Position numbers and translations under genes: made by a program | Assembly: GCF_002305875.1 (NCBI RefSeq) | Contig: NZ_CP022098.1 | Span: 6,572,001-6,636,000, forward strand | Reading direction: 5' to 3' | Length of the DNA: 64,000 bases | Origin: Cystobacter fuscus | Lineage (GTDB): Bacteria > Myxococcota > Myxococcia > Myxococcales > Myxococcaceae | Notes under the pieces: model-generated | What the model saw: the letters and a program-made list of their open reading frames with translations, nothing else | The model's database searches: none | Told to the model about the DNA's origin: nothing | Part shown: positions 35,759-43,635 of the stretch, in pieces | Position numbering within the stretch: position 1 is the first letter of the stretch | Layout: each line of letters starts with the position of its first letter

Positions 35759-36576
35759 ATGACTTCCACCCCCTCGGAATCCCCCCCCCCCGTGGCGCCC
35801 GACGAGGGCTCGGGGGGCGTGCGCGTGCGGCTCTCGGGCCTGCGGCGTACCTTCCCGGGCGGAGTGCCCGTGATCTCGGGCATGGACCTGGACATCGGCG
35901 CGGGCGCCTTCGTGGCGCTGGTGGGCCCCTCGGGCTGCGGCAAATCCACCCTGCTGAAGCTGGTGGCGGGACTGGACCGGCCCAACGCGGGCACCCTCAC
36001 CTTCTCCCCCCCGCTCGAGCACACGCGGGGCGCGCGCAACCCCATCGCCTACGTCTTCCAGGACGCACACCTGCTGCCCTGGCGCTCGGTGCTGGACAAC
36101 GTGGCGCTGCCGCTCGAGTTGACGGGAGTGCCGGCCCCGAGCGCCACGCGGCGGCGCGGGCCCTGCTCACCGAGGTGGGCCTGGGGGACGCCACGGCGCG
36201 CTACCCGGCGGAGCTCTCGGGCGGCATGCGCATGCGCGTGTCACTCGCCCGGGCGCTCGTCACCCGCCCCCGGCTGTTGCTGCTCGACGAGCCCTTCGCC
36301 GCCCTGGACGAGCTGACGCGCAACCGGCTGGATGATCAGCTCCTCGCGCTGTGGAAGGAGCTGGGGATGACCGTCCTCTTCGTCACCCACTCGCTCTCGG
36401 AGGCGGCCTACCTGGCCCAGCGCGCCGTGGTGCTGTCGCGACGGCCCGCGCGGGTGATGCTGGACCGGTGGCTCGACCTGCCCGCGGAGCGCCGTCCCTC
36501 CCTGCGCGCCGAGCCCGGCTTCGCCCGGGAGCTGGGCCTGCTCCAGGAAGCCCTCGAGCGAGGAGACTCGACATGA
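35759..36576 (+). pseudogene. ABC importer ATPase, interrupted by a -1 frame change
   Basis: The first frame encodes [25 protein letters not shown] (Walker A) and [26 protein letters not shown] (Q-loop). At about 36135-36140 the frame breaks in a CCCC run; one missing base would restore it to [24 protein letters not shown]. The second frame holds the signature [15 protein letters not shown], Walker [14 protein letters not shown] and the H-loop VTHS. Together they form a complete NrtD/SsuB/TauB-type subunit. If the base really is missing, the importer cannot work. If it is a sequence error, this is a normal CDS. Its stop overlaps the permease start (ATGA). A run of 11 C lies at 35781-35791. 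Confidence 0.8.
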
Positions 36577-37358
36577 ACGGCTCCTTCGCGCGGCAGGTGG
36601 TGCCGCCCCTGGTCGCGCTCGGGGTGCTGCTGGCGCTGTGGGAGGGGGTGACGCGGGTGTTCGGCATCGCCCCCTGGCTGCTGCCGCCCCCGTCCGCCAT
36701 CGCGCTCGCGGGGGCGCACGAGGCGCCCGCCCTGTGGAACGCGATGTTCACCACCGGCCGCGCCGCGCTGATCGGCTTCGGCTTGAGCGCCGGGGTGGGC
36801 GTGCTCATCGCCATCCTCCTGGCCTCCTCGCGGCTGTTGGAGCGGGCGCTCTACCCCTACACGCTCTTCCTCCAGACGGTGCCCATCGTGGCCATCGCCC
36901 CGCTGCTGGTGCTGTGGTTCGGCCCGGGCACGCGCGCCGTGGCCATCTCCTCCTTCATCGTCTCGCTCTTTCCCGTCATCACCAACACGCTCACCGGGCT
37001 GCGCTCGGTGGAGCCGGCGCTGCGCGACCTGTTCCGCCTGTACGGGGCGAAGCGGCTCGCCACGCTGTGGAAGCTGGAGCTGCCGGCGGCGCTGCCGCAG
37101 ATCTTCACCGGGCTGCGCGTCGCCTCGGGGCTGGCCGTCATCGGCGCCATCGTGGGCGAGTTCGTCGCGGGCTTCTCCGAGGAAGGCGCGGGCCTGGGCA
37201 TCCTGGTGCTGACGGCCTACCGGCAGTTGCGCACGGATCTGCTCTTCGCCTCCGTGCTGGCGGCGGCGGTGTTGGGACTGGCGCTGTTCGGCGCGGTGAA
37301 CCTGACGGGCTTCCGGCTGCTCAAACGCTGGCATCCCTCGGCCTCGTCGGAGCCGTGA
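36573..37358 (+). CDS. ABC importer permease, nitrate/sulfonate/taurine type
   Basis: A 261-residue protein with six or so transmembrane segments. The EAA-type loop is ALRDLFRLYGAKRLATLWKLELPAALPQIFTGLRVASGLAVIGAIVGEFV, which contacts the ATPase. The whole sequence follows the SsuC/TauC/ThiX pattern (LFLQTVPIVAIAPLLVLWFGPG). It partners with the ATPase upstream and the NMT1/THI5-like binding lipoprotein downstream. Start ATG 36573 lies in the ATPase stop codon. Substrate class: sulfonates, nitrate, riboflavin or pyrimidine precursors; the neighbouring monooxygenase favours organosulfur. Confidence 0.88.
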   Translation: MNGSFARQVVPPLVALGVLLALWEGVTRVFGIAPWLLPPPSAIALAGAHEAPALWNAMFTTGRAALIGFGLSAGVGVLIAILLASSRLLERALYPYTLFLQTVPIVAIAPLLVLWFGPGTRAVAISSFIVSLFPVITNTLTGLRSVEPALRDLFRLYGAKRLATLWKLELPAALPQIFTGLRVASGLAVIGAIVGEFVAGFSEEGAGLGILVLTAYRQLRTDLLFASVLAAAVLGLALFGAVNLTGFRLLKRWHPSASSEP

Positions 37359-37388
37359 GAAACCCTTGCATTGGAGAGGAAGGCACAC

Positions 37389-38426
37389 GTGAAAGGACGT
37401 CTGGCTGGAGTCGTGGGTGGACTGGTGCTGCTCGTGGTGGCCGGGGCGTGCTCGCGCTCGAAGGAGAACGCGCCCCAGGCCGCCGGAGGGGACGCGGGGA
37501 GCGCCGCCCCCCAGGTGGCGCAGGTCAAGCTGGCCCTCAACTGGGTGGCCGAGCCCGAGTTCGGTGGCTTCTACGCCGCGAGGGATCTGGGGCACTACAA
37601 GCGCCGTGGCATGGACGTGAGCATCCAGGGTGGCGGCGCCGGGGTGCCGGTGATGCAGATGGTGGCGTCGGGCCAGGTGGACTTCGGCATCGCCGGCGCG
37701 GATGAAATCCTCACCGCCCGGGCGCGGGGCGTGGATGTGATTCCGCTGTTCGCCGTGTACCAGACGGCGCCACAAGCCCTGATGACGCATGCGTCGCGAG
37801 GCGCCAAGGGCATCAAGGATCTGCTCTCCTCGGGCACGGTGGCCCTGGAGCCGGGCCTGCCCTACGCCGCGTATCTGAAGAAGAAGTATGGCTTCGACAA
37901 GGTGAAGGTGGTGCCCTACGACGGCGGCGTGGCGCGCTTCGTGGCGGACAAGGACTTCAGCCAGCAGTGCTTCATCACCTCGGAGCCCATCGCCGCGCGG
38001 CGCCAGGGCGCGGATCCCTCCGTGTTCCTGGTGGCGGACGAGGGCTTCAATCCCTACATCGCCGTGCTCATCACCCGCCGGGCGCTCTGGAAGGAGCAGC
38101 CGTCCCGGGTGAAGGACTTCGTGGAGGCGGTGCGCGAGGGCTGGCGGGCCTACCTGGACGACCCCGCGGCCACCAACGCCGTCATGGGCAAGCTCAACAC
38201 CTCCATGGACGCGGAGACGTTCGCCGAGGCGGCGCGCGCCCAGAAGCCCCTCATCGAAACGGAGCAGACGCGCGCCAAGGGCCTGGGCACCATGAGCCGC
38301 GAGCGATGGGACACCCTGGCGCGGCAACTCGTGGACCTGGGCCTCATCGACAAGGTGCCCGCCTCGGACGACTTCCTGCTGCCGGAATTCGTCGACATGG
38401 GTTCGCCCGCCCCCGCCACGCCGTAG
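37389..38426 (+). CDS. NMT1/THI5-like substrate-binding lipoprotein of the ABC importer
   Basis: A 345-residue protein. GTG 37389 is chosen because GGAGAGGAAGG lies just upstream and a lipoprotein signal ending VAGAC follows. The mature domain starts VKLALNWVAEPEFGGFYAARDLGHYKRRGMDVSIQGGG, the classic NMT1/SsuA-like beginning. Then come VPVMQMVASGQVDFGIAGADEILTARARG, FAVYQTAPQALMTH, and FITSEPIAARRQGAD. These bind thiamine-pyrimidine, sulfonate, riboflavin or related ligands in the periplasm. As the last gene of the operon it is followed by an AT-rich region with two hairpins. Confidence 0.9.
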   Translation: MKGRLAGVVGGLVLLVVAGACSRSKENAPQAAGGDAGSAAPQVAQVKLALNWVAEPEFGGFYAARDLGHYKRRGMDVSIQGGGAGVPVMQMVASGQVDFGIAGADEILTARARGVDVIPLFAVYQTAPQALMTHASRGAKGIKDLLSSGTVALEPGLPYAAYLKKKYGFDKVKVVPYDGGVARFVADKDFSQQCFITSEPIAARRQGADPSVFLVADEGFNPYIAVLITRRALWKEQPSRVKDFVEAVREGWRAYLDDPAATNAVMGKLNTSMDAETFAEAARAQKPLIETEQTRAKGLGTMSRERWDTLARQLVDLGLIDKVPASDDFLLPEFVDMGSPAPATP

Positions 38427-38441
38427 CAAAGACAGACAAAT

Positions 38442-38476
38442 CGACATCGAATGACAATCATTGCCATTCGATGTCG
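38442..38476. promoter_or_regulatory. long palindrome with a Fur-like core
   Basis: CGACATCGAATG and CATTCGATGTCG are perfect 12-bp arms around ACAATCATTGC. The core AATGACAATCATTGCCATT resembles the Fur half-site pattern TGACAATCATT. It may be an operator for a metal regulator or an mRNA hairpin ending the importer operon. It has no U-run after the right arm, so operator or stabilising hairpin is favoured over a terminator. Confidence 0.5.
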
Positions 38477-38483
38477 ACATATC

Positions 38484-38526
38484 AAATTTGTATGTTTTTA
38501 TTTTCAATTAAACATATACAAAATTT
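38484..38526. repeat. AT-rich inverted repeat
   Basis: AAATTTGTATGTTT pairs with AAACATATACAAAATTT, interrupted by a TA and an A insertion, around a T/A-rich 12-base loop. In a GC-rich genome such a sequence stands out; it could be a curved or easily melted site, or a terminator-like hairpin. Confidence 0.6.
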
Positions 38527-38619
38527 GCAAGCTTCGTGCCAATAGAAGACAATCAACAAATAGGCAATTCGTGTCTGTCTATCAAGATATGATCCCACTG
38601 TCATTCACATAGTCCGTCT

Positions 38620-39804
38620 ATGTGGGCTAGACCTCCAACGACTTCCCGCCCCGCCCCCGAGGCCTCCGTGCGCGTGCTCTTCATTGGCAACAGCTACACC
38701 TACAACAACGATCTTCCGGCGATGCTGGAGGGCCTCGTGCGGGCGCTGTCTCCGGGGACGCGGTTGGAGACGGGCGCGGTGCTCCTGGGTGGAGCGACGC
38801 TCGAGTCGCACTGGAAGCGGGGCGAGGCGAGGGAGCTGCTGCGCGGGGAAGCCTGGAGCCACGTCGTGCTGCAGGAGCAGAGCCTGCTGGGCCACCTGCG
38901 CATCGACGGAGCGGTGCAGATGAACGAGCCCGAGGACAGCTTCTACCCCTACGCCCGCCTCTTCGCGCGGGAGAGCCTGGCGGTGGGCGCGAGCCCGGTC
39001 TTCTACATGACGTGGTCGCGCAAGGCGGACCTGCCCGCCCAGGAGGTGCTCACGCGCGCCTATGCCCACATCGCTCACGAAGAAGGAGGCGTGCTGGCAC
39101 CGGTGGGGGTGGCGTGGGAGCGGGCGCGGAGGGAGCGGCCCGAGCTGGAGCTGTACGGGGAGGACGGCCACCACCCGGGGCCCGCGGGCACCTACCTGGC
39201 GGCCTGCGTGCTCTACGCCTCGCTGTTCCACCAGCCCTGCCTGGGCGCGCCTGGCACCCTCTCCGGGGCGCCCTGGACGGGCTCGGCCTTCGATCCCTCG
39301 CGCACCGAGACGCTGGTGGAGCTCCCGGAGGACACCGCGCGCTACCTCCAGCAGGTGGGCTCCGAGGTGGGCCTGTCCCCCGCGCTTCCCGAAGGCCCCA
39401 CCCCCACCGGGCCCCGCCTCGCCTTCCCCCAGCTACCGCGCGGCGCTCCGCTGGACGCCTCCAGGGTGGCGGGCACGTGGCGGGGGATGCTCTCGCTCTA
39501 CCCCACGGAGCTGGAGATGGCGCCCGTGCCCATGTGGCTCTCGGTCGAGTCCCGGGGGACGCGGCTCACCGGGCAGGTGCGCATCCTGTTTCCACGAGAC
39601 GCCCCCCTCGAGGAAGACGTGACGCCCCGGGTGGAGGGCGAGGAGCTGACGTTCTCCCTCCACGACGCGAGGATCCTCGGCGCCACGCTGCACTTGCGCG
39701 CGGTGCGCACGGAGGAAGGGCTGTGCGGGGTGGCCCACGCCCAGGACGCCCAGGGCGGGCGCTGGTTCGGTTCCTGGTCCGCGAGCCCCTCCTCCCCGGC
39801 CTGA
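38620..39804 (+). CDS. SGNH/GDSL-type hydrolase
   Basis: A protein of up to 394 residues. Block I is VLFIGNSYTYNNDLPAML (nucleophile Ser in GNSYT), VVLQEQS is the next block, and EDGHHPGPAGTYLAACVLYASLF holds the Asp/His pair. That is the SGNH hydrolase arrangement, with esterase or carbohydrate-deacetylase activity expected. The C-terminal 130 residues (AGTWRGMLSLYPTELEMAPVPMWLSVES...TGQVRILFP) form an extra beta domain. ATG 38620 lacks a ribosome site; GTG 38668 has GAGG 6 bases upstream and would remove a 16-residue Pro-rich tail in front of the core, so it may be the true start. No signal peptide is seen. Confidence 0.8.
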   Translation: MWARPPTTSRPAPEASVRVLFIGNSYTYNNDLPAMLEGLVRALSPGTRLETGAVLLGGATLESHWKRGEARELLRGEAWSHVVLQEQSLLGHLRIDGAVQMNEPEDSFYPYARLFARESLAVGASPVFYMTWSRKADLPAQEVLTRAYAHIAHEEGGVLAPVGVAWERARRERPELELYGEDGHHPGPAGTYLAACVLYASLFHQPCLGAPGTLSGAPWTGSAFDPSRTETLVELPEDTARYLQQVGSEVGLSPALPEGPTPTGPRLAFPQLPRGAPLDASRVAGTWRGMLSLYPTELEMAPVPMWLSVESRGTRLTGQVRILFPRDAPLEEDVTPRVEGEELTFSLHDARILGATLHLRAVRTEEGLCGVAHAQDAQGGRWFGSWSASPSSPA

Positions 39805-39822
39805 GCCACGGAGGACGCGGCG

Positions 39823-40689
39823 CTACTTCGGCGGGCGCATGCGGACGAGCCCCTCTTGCGCCACGGAGGCCACCAGGCGGCCGTCCCGCGTGAAGATGTG
39901 CCCATACGACAGGCCGCGCGAGTTGCCGGCCCAGGGGCTGACGATGGAGTACAGCAGCCAGTCATTCATCCGCAGGTTGCCGTGGATCCACAGGGCATGG
40001 TCCAGGCTCGCCAGCTGCATCTGGGGATGCATGTAGCTGGTGCCGTGCGGCTGGAGCGCGGTGGTGATGAGGTTGAAGTCCGAGGCATAGGCGAGCAGGT
40101 AGCGGTGCACCCGCGAGTCATCGGGCAGCGCGCCATCGACGCGGAACCACACCTGCTTGGCGGGCTCGAGCACGTGGGGATCGAAGGGATCCAAGTGCGT
40201 CACCGGGCGGATCTCGATGGGCTTCTCGCACAGGAGCTTGTCGCGGATCTTCTCGGGGATGAGGTGCGCCTTGCGGCCGAGCAGCTCGCGATCCGTGGGG
40301 AACCCCTCGGGGCCGGGCACCTCGGGCATCTTCGCCTGGTGCTCGAAGCCGGGCTCTTCCGCCTGGAAGGACGCCATCACCGTGAAGATGGGCTCTCCCT
40401 TCTGGATGGCCACCACCCGGCGGGTGGTGAAGCTGCCGCCATCGCGCAGCCGGTCCACGGTGTAGACCACGGGCAGGCTGGCATCGCCGGGGCGCAGGAA
40501 GTAGCCGTGCAGCGAGTGCACGGGGCGATGCGGGGGCACGGTCTGGCTGGCCGCCGACAACGACTGTCCCAGCACCTGCCCCCCGAACAACTGCCGGAAA
40601 CCGAGATCCTGGCTCCGTCCGCGAAAAAGATTCTCCTCAATGGGCTCCAGCTTCAGGAGCTCCAGCAGGTCCTCCAGGACGCGACTCAT
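39823..40689 (-). CDS. tesB: acyl-CoA thioesterase II (TesB-like)
   Basis: A 288-residue double-hotdog enzyme. ATG 40689 is preceded by GAGGAAGAGGA. Conserved blocks: LLKLEPIEENLFRGRSQDLGFRQLFGGQVLGQSLSAA, VHSLHGYFLRPGD, IQKGEPIFTVMASFQ, QVWFRVDGALPDD, RYLLAYASDFNLITTALQPHG, ASLDHALWIHG, WLLYSIVSPWAGNSRGLSYGHIFTRDGRLVASVAQEGL. The last blocks hold the catalytic Asp-Thr-Gln type triad region. It hydrolyses medium- and long-chain acyl-CoA in the cytoplasm. Stand-alone gene convergent with the SGNH hydrolase gene, 18 bases apart. Full family length. Confidence 0.93.
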   Translation of the reverse strand: MSRVLEDLLELLKLEPIEENLFRGRSQDLGFRQLFGGQVLGQSLSAASQTVPPHRPVHSLHGYFLRPGDASLPVVYTVDRLRDGGSFTTRRVVAIQKGEPIFTVMASFQAEEPGFEHQAKMPEVPGPEGFPTDRELLGRKAHLIPEKIRDKLLCEKPIEIRPVTHLDPFDPHVLEPAKQVWFRVDGALPDDSRVHRYLLAYASDFNLITTALQPHGTSYMHPQMQLASLDHALWIHGNLRMNDWLLYSIVSPWAGNSRGLSYGHIFTRDGRLVASVAQEGLVRMRPPK

Positions 40690-40797
40690 TCCTCTTCCTC
40701 GATGCAGGGGCGGAGATGGCGGCGAGGCACCTTGCCGCGCCGCGTAAAGCCGCACCATGGAGGATGTGGTGCGAGCGCGCCAGAGACATCGCGCGAA

Positions 40798-41433
40798 TCA
40801 GGGCCTGGTGATCGTCGTCTCCACGGGAGCGCACGTCACCGGCCGGGCGGTCATGACCTCGAACGAGCGCGCCGTGTCGGGCAGCTTGTCGGTGACGTCC
40901 ATGAGCGGGCCGGGAAACACGATGCGGTAGCGCCCGGGCTGGCTCAGATCGTAGGCCTGGGCCAGATCGAGCCGCCCTTCCACCGTGGCCCCTGGCGCCA
41001 CCGCCAGGTACTGGTCCGGGGAGGGCGCGGCGCGCTTCTTCATCGGCCCCTGGTAGGCCACCTCGGCGCCATCGCGGGTGATGTCGAAGTCACGTCCCCC
41101 CAGGCGCTCGAGCGGCGAGCGCCAGGAGAGCACGTACAGCGGCGCCGCGGTGCGGTTGGTGAGCTGGAAGAGCAGCTCCACCGGCTGGCCCACGGGCGCG
41201 CTCGCCGGCACGCTCAACTTGCACTCCAGGGTCGTGGCCATGGCGGGAGTCTCCTTCTGCTCGGGGGCCTGCGTCTCCGGGGGCTTCTGCGCCGAGGGCT
41301 CTGCTGGGGCCGAGGGCTGGGCGGGCGCCGCCGGCTCCGGGGGCTTGCCTTCCGCGGACTCGCGGCGAGTACAGCCACCACCACTCAGCGCCAGGCAGCA
41401 CAGCGCGACCCAACCCACATGTCCACGCGTCAT
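40798..41433 (-). CDS. lipoprotein related to the pro-domain of the adjacent M35 protease
   Basis: A 211-residue protein starting at ATG 41433 (GAGGAG upstream). The lipobox is LSGGGC. A Pro/Ala/Glu linker precedes a single domain: KLSVPASAPVGQPVELLFQLTNRTAAPLYVLSWRSPLERLGGRDFDITRDGAEVAYQGPMKKRAAPSPDQYLAVAPGATVEGRLDLAQAYDLSQPGRYRIVF. This lines up with the N-terminal (pro) part of the M35 peptidase in the next gene (VSLSVASSSLSAREDVAVTVTFTNVSS..VPGTEGVKAGLFEVSRNGEEVAYVGPHVKRVAPRAEDFVTLAPG...YDLSESGTYSVRF). Inference: a stand-alone inhibitor or chaperone of the protease, or a decoy pro-domain. The pair shares one strand and a terminator lies between them. Confidence 0.7.
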   Translation of the reverse strand: MTRGHVGWVALCCLALSGGGCTRRESAEGKPPEPAAPAQPSAPAEPSAQKPPETQAPEQKETPAMATTLECKLSVPASAPVGQPVELLFQLTNRTAAPLYVLSWRSPLERLGGRDFDITRDGAEVAYQGPMKKRAAPSPDQYLAVAPGATVEGRLDLAQAYDLSQPGRYRIVFPGPLMDVTDKLPDTARSFEVMTARPVTCAPVETTITRP

Positions 41434-41481
41434 AAACAGGGTGTTCTCCTCTGGGAGGGAGCCCGGAACGGACCCCCTGGC

Positions 41482-41512
41482 AAAAAAAAACGGGAGCGTC
41501 GCCGCTCCCGTT
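41482..41512 (-). terminator. intrinsic terminator of the M35 gene
   Basis: On the minus strand AACGGGAGCG pairs with CGCTCCCGTT around a 4-base loop, followed by nine T. A strong rho-independent terminator. Nearly identical to the one at 42871-42898. Confidence 0.9.
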
Positions 41513-41543
41513 CCTTCCTTCAACTTCTCTCTGCCTGTCCGCC

Positions 41544-42647
41544 TCAGTTCTGGGCGGGGTTGTTCTCGGCGATGTACTCGTGGTTGTCCGCGTTGTCCAA
41601 GGCCTGGGTGGGGCTGGACTTGGCCAGGCTCTTGGCGGCGCTCTGGCCGTAGGCGTGGTCATCCGTGCCGGCCACCACGGTGAAGTGGCTCATCTCGTGC
41701 ACCAGCGTGCCCGCGCGGGAGTCCGTGCCCGTGTTCGGCGCGCTCCAGAAGGCGCCGCACACGTAGATCTTGTAGGGCGAGGCCGGGTACACGTAGGCGT
41801 AGGTGCCCGAGTCCGTGCAGCTGCAGTCCACCGTGACCGCCGCGGAGGCGAAGGCGCTGCTGATCTTCGTGAAGTGCGAGCGGGCCGTGGTCACGTTGGT
41901 GGACGAGTAGGTGCCGAACCACGTGGTGTAGCGCGTGGTGCCCGAGGAAATACCGTTGAGGTAGGTCGACGTGCTGCTCGCGTACGTCTTGGCGGAGGCG
42001 AACGCCGTGGCGATCTGCGAGGCGCGGGTGCTCGAGCAGTTGCTGGCGGCGGTGACACCCTGGGCCGTCACGGCCTGGGCCTGGATCTCCGGCTCGCGGC
42101 TGGCGCGGCCCTCGATCCACAGGTTCACGATGTTGGAGTCCAGGGCCGCGGCGCGGGTGAGCCCCACGTTGTGCTGGTTGATGGACTGGGCGGCGAAGCG
42201 CACCGAGTACGTGCCGCTCTCGCTCAGATCATAGAGGCCCGACAGGAGCGCGGTGCCCGAGCGGCTCTCGCCGGGAGCCAGGGTGACGAAGTCCTCGGCG
42301 CGCGGCGCCACGCGCTTGACGTGGGGGCCGACGTACGCCACCTCCTCACCATTGCGCGACACCTCGAACAGACCGGCCTTCACGCCCTCGGTGCCGGGCA
42401 CGTACCAGCGCAAGAGCTGCACCGGCTGGGAGGACACGTTGGTGAAGGTCACCGTCACCGCCACGTCCTCACGGGCGCTCAGGCTGCTGCTCGCCACCGA
42501 CAGGCTCACCGCCACGTCGCCCAGGGCCTGATCGCTCAGCGCGGACGAGGTGTCCTCCCCCTCCATTGGCGCGCCACACGCGCTCAGCAGGGACATTCCG
42601 ACCACTCCGCCGACCAGCCACTTGAAACCACGCACGTTCTGGTTCAC
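41544..42647 (-). CDS. secreted M35 (deuterolysin/peptidyl-Lys type) metalloendopeptidase
   Basis: GTG 42647 is used (AAGGA upstream), giving 367 residues with lipobox SAC at Cys24. Residues 45-160 are the pro-domain, 180-360 the protease. The aspzincin zinc motif is HEMSH (His317, Glu318, His321) with the third ligand in GTDDHAYG (Asp330). The many Cys (NCSS, VDCSCTDSG, YVCGAF) fit disulfide-bonded deuterolysins. Family knowledge: these are secreted proteases, some with Lys specificity, made as zymogens. The neighbouring gene carries a copy of the pro-domain. Probably part of the predatory secretome. Ends with a strong terminator. Confidence 0.9.
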   Translation of the reverse strand: MNQNVRGFKWLVGGVVGMSLLSACGAPMEGEDTSSALSDQALGDVAVSLSVASSSLSAREDVAVTVTFTNVSSQPVQLLRWYVPGTEGVKAGLFEVSRNGEEVAYVGPHVKRVAPRAEDFVTLAPGESRSGTALLSGLYDLSESGTYSVRFAAQSINQHNVGLTRAAALDSNIVNLWIEGRASREPEIQAQAVTAQGVTAASNCSSTRASQIATAFASAKTYASSTSTYLNGISSGTTRYTTWFGTYSSTNVTTARSHFTKISSAFASAAVTVDCSCTDSGTYAYVYPASPYKIYVCGAFWSAPNTGTDSRAGTLVHEMSHFTVVAGTDDHAYGQSAAKSLAKSSPTQALDNADNHEYIAENNPAQN

Positions 42648-42870
42648 GCAGTCAATTCCTTTCAAAAAGGACCGGTAGCTTGGCTACCCCGGTGGACCCA
42701 TTGTAACACGATAAAGCTGGATTAAGTACAGGTACTGAAGGACGTAGAAATAGTTCTTAATGCGCCACTGATGCTTTGACGGCAAAGCGAGATCACCCCG
42801 ACACGGGGTGTGACATCGAGGGCACGCCCTGTAGCATTCCACAGGAGCTGAAGTGGGCACGCCCCCGGGC

Positions 42871-42898
42871 AAAAAAAACGGGAGCGTCACCGCTCCCG
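42871..42898 (-). terminator. intrinsic terminator of the GST gene
   Basis: CGGGAGCG pairs with CGCTCCCG around TCAC, with eight T on the minus strand. It is nearly the same as the terminator at 41482-41512 (loop TCGC there), including the flanking GGGC/TGGC-A-run. Confidence 0.9.
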
Positions 42899-42929
42899 GT
42901 CCTTCCATGAACGAAACGAAACGCGAGGA

Positions 42930-43580
42930 CTACGCGAGTGCGCGCACGTCGGGCCGGTCGCGGTGCTGCTCGGCCCAGCGGGAGAGCTCCGGAGGCAGAC
43001 GCCAACCCAGGGAGCAGATCTGGGCGGCCGGGGCGAAGGTGGGGGCACGCGCGGGCAATGAAGCGAACCAGTGCTCCGCGGTGAACAACCACATGTCCGG
43101 CGCGGACCAGCCCCGCCGGGAGAAGGTGGGACGCGAGAGCGCCGCGGCCCGTTGACCCAGGGTGTCCAACGCGCGCTGCATGCGCTCCATCGCCTCGGTC
43201 CGGACGGTCTCCCAGGCCTCGGAGGTGCGCAGCGCGTGGTAGCGCCCCCCGAGGTCCACCGCGGTGTTGATCGCCAGGTCCACGAGCGAGGCCACCTCGA
43301 AGGCGGCGAGGGCCTCGTCGGGCTCGGAAGGCCACAGCGGCGGCGTCGAGGGGTAGGCCCGATCCAGGTAGTGGGAGATGGCCGTCGAGTCTCCGAGAAC
43401 CCGCCCATCCTCCTCGACCAGCACGGGAACCGTCTTGAGCGGGGAGAGCCGCCGGGACTCCTCGAAGAACTCGGGGTGGGCACGCACGTCGCGCAGTTCG
43501 ACGGTCAACCCCTTGGCGGCGAGGGCGAGCCGGGTACGCCGAGCAAACGGCGAGTGGGCAATGTGAAAGAGGATTCTCAT
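42930..43580 (-). CDS. glutathione S-transferase family protein
   Basis: A 216-residue protein. N-terminal thioredoxin fold with ILFHIAHSPFARRTRLALAAKGL (active-site SPF, as in Ser/Cys-type GSTs), LSPLKTVPVLVEEDGRVLGDSTAISHYLD (cis-Pro and glutathione gamma-Glu loop), and a helical C-terminal domain. Such proteins conjugate or reduce with glutathione or act in isomerisation. Its ATG overlaps the divergent frame of the amidohydrolase gene, so there is almost no space between the two coding regions. Ends with the strong terminator at 42871-42898. Confidence 0.85.
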   Translation of the reverse strand: MRILFHIAHSPFARRTRLALAAKGLTVELRDVRAHPEFFEESRRLSPLKTVPVLVEEDGRVLGDSTAISHYLDRAYPSTPPLWPSEPDEALAAFEVASLVDLAINTAVDLGGRYHALRTSEAWETVRTEAMERMQRALDTLGQRAAALSRPTFSRRGWSAPDMWLFTAEHWFASLPARAPTFAPAAQICSLGWRLPPELSRWAEQHRDRPDVRALA

Positions 43581-43635
43581 GGCGCGGGAGTATAGGGTGC
43601 CGCGCGCTTCGTTCGACCCCTTTGGGAGGTGCCTT

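Larger units (their letters stand above)
38427..38619. other. AT-rich intergenic region with nested palindromes
   Basis: About 190 bases of clearly lower GC than anything around them. It contains a 12-bp-arm palindrome (38442-38476), a second AT-rich palindrome (38484-38526) and a third small hairpin CACATAG/CTATGTG just before the SGNH gene. No ORF is supported. Confidence 0.7.

Noticed and set aside
36858-37201. Further frameshift in the permease gene
   Set aside because: Checked reading frame is continuous from ATG 36573 to 37358; only the ATPase is interrupted.
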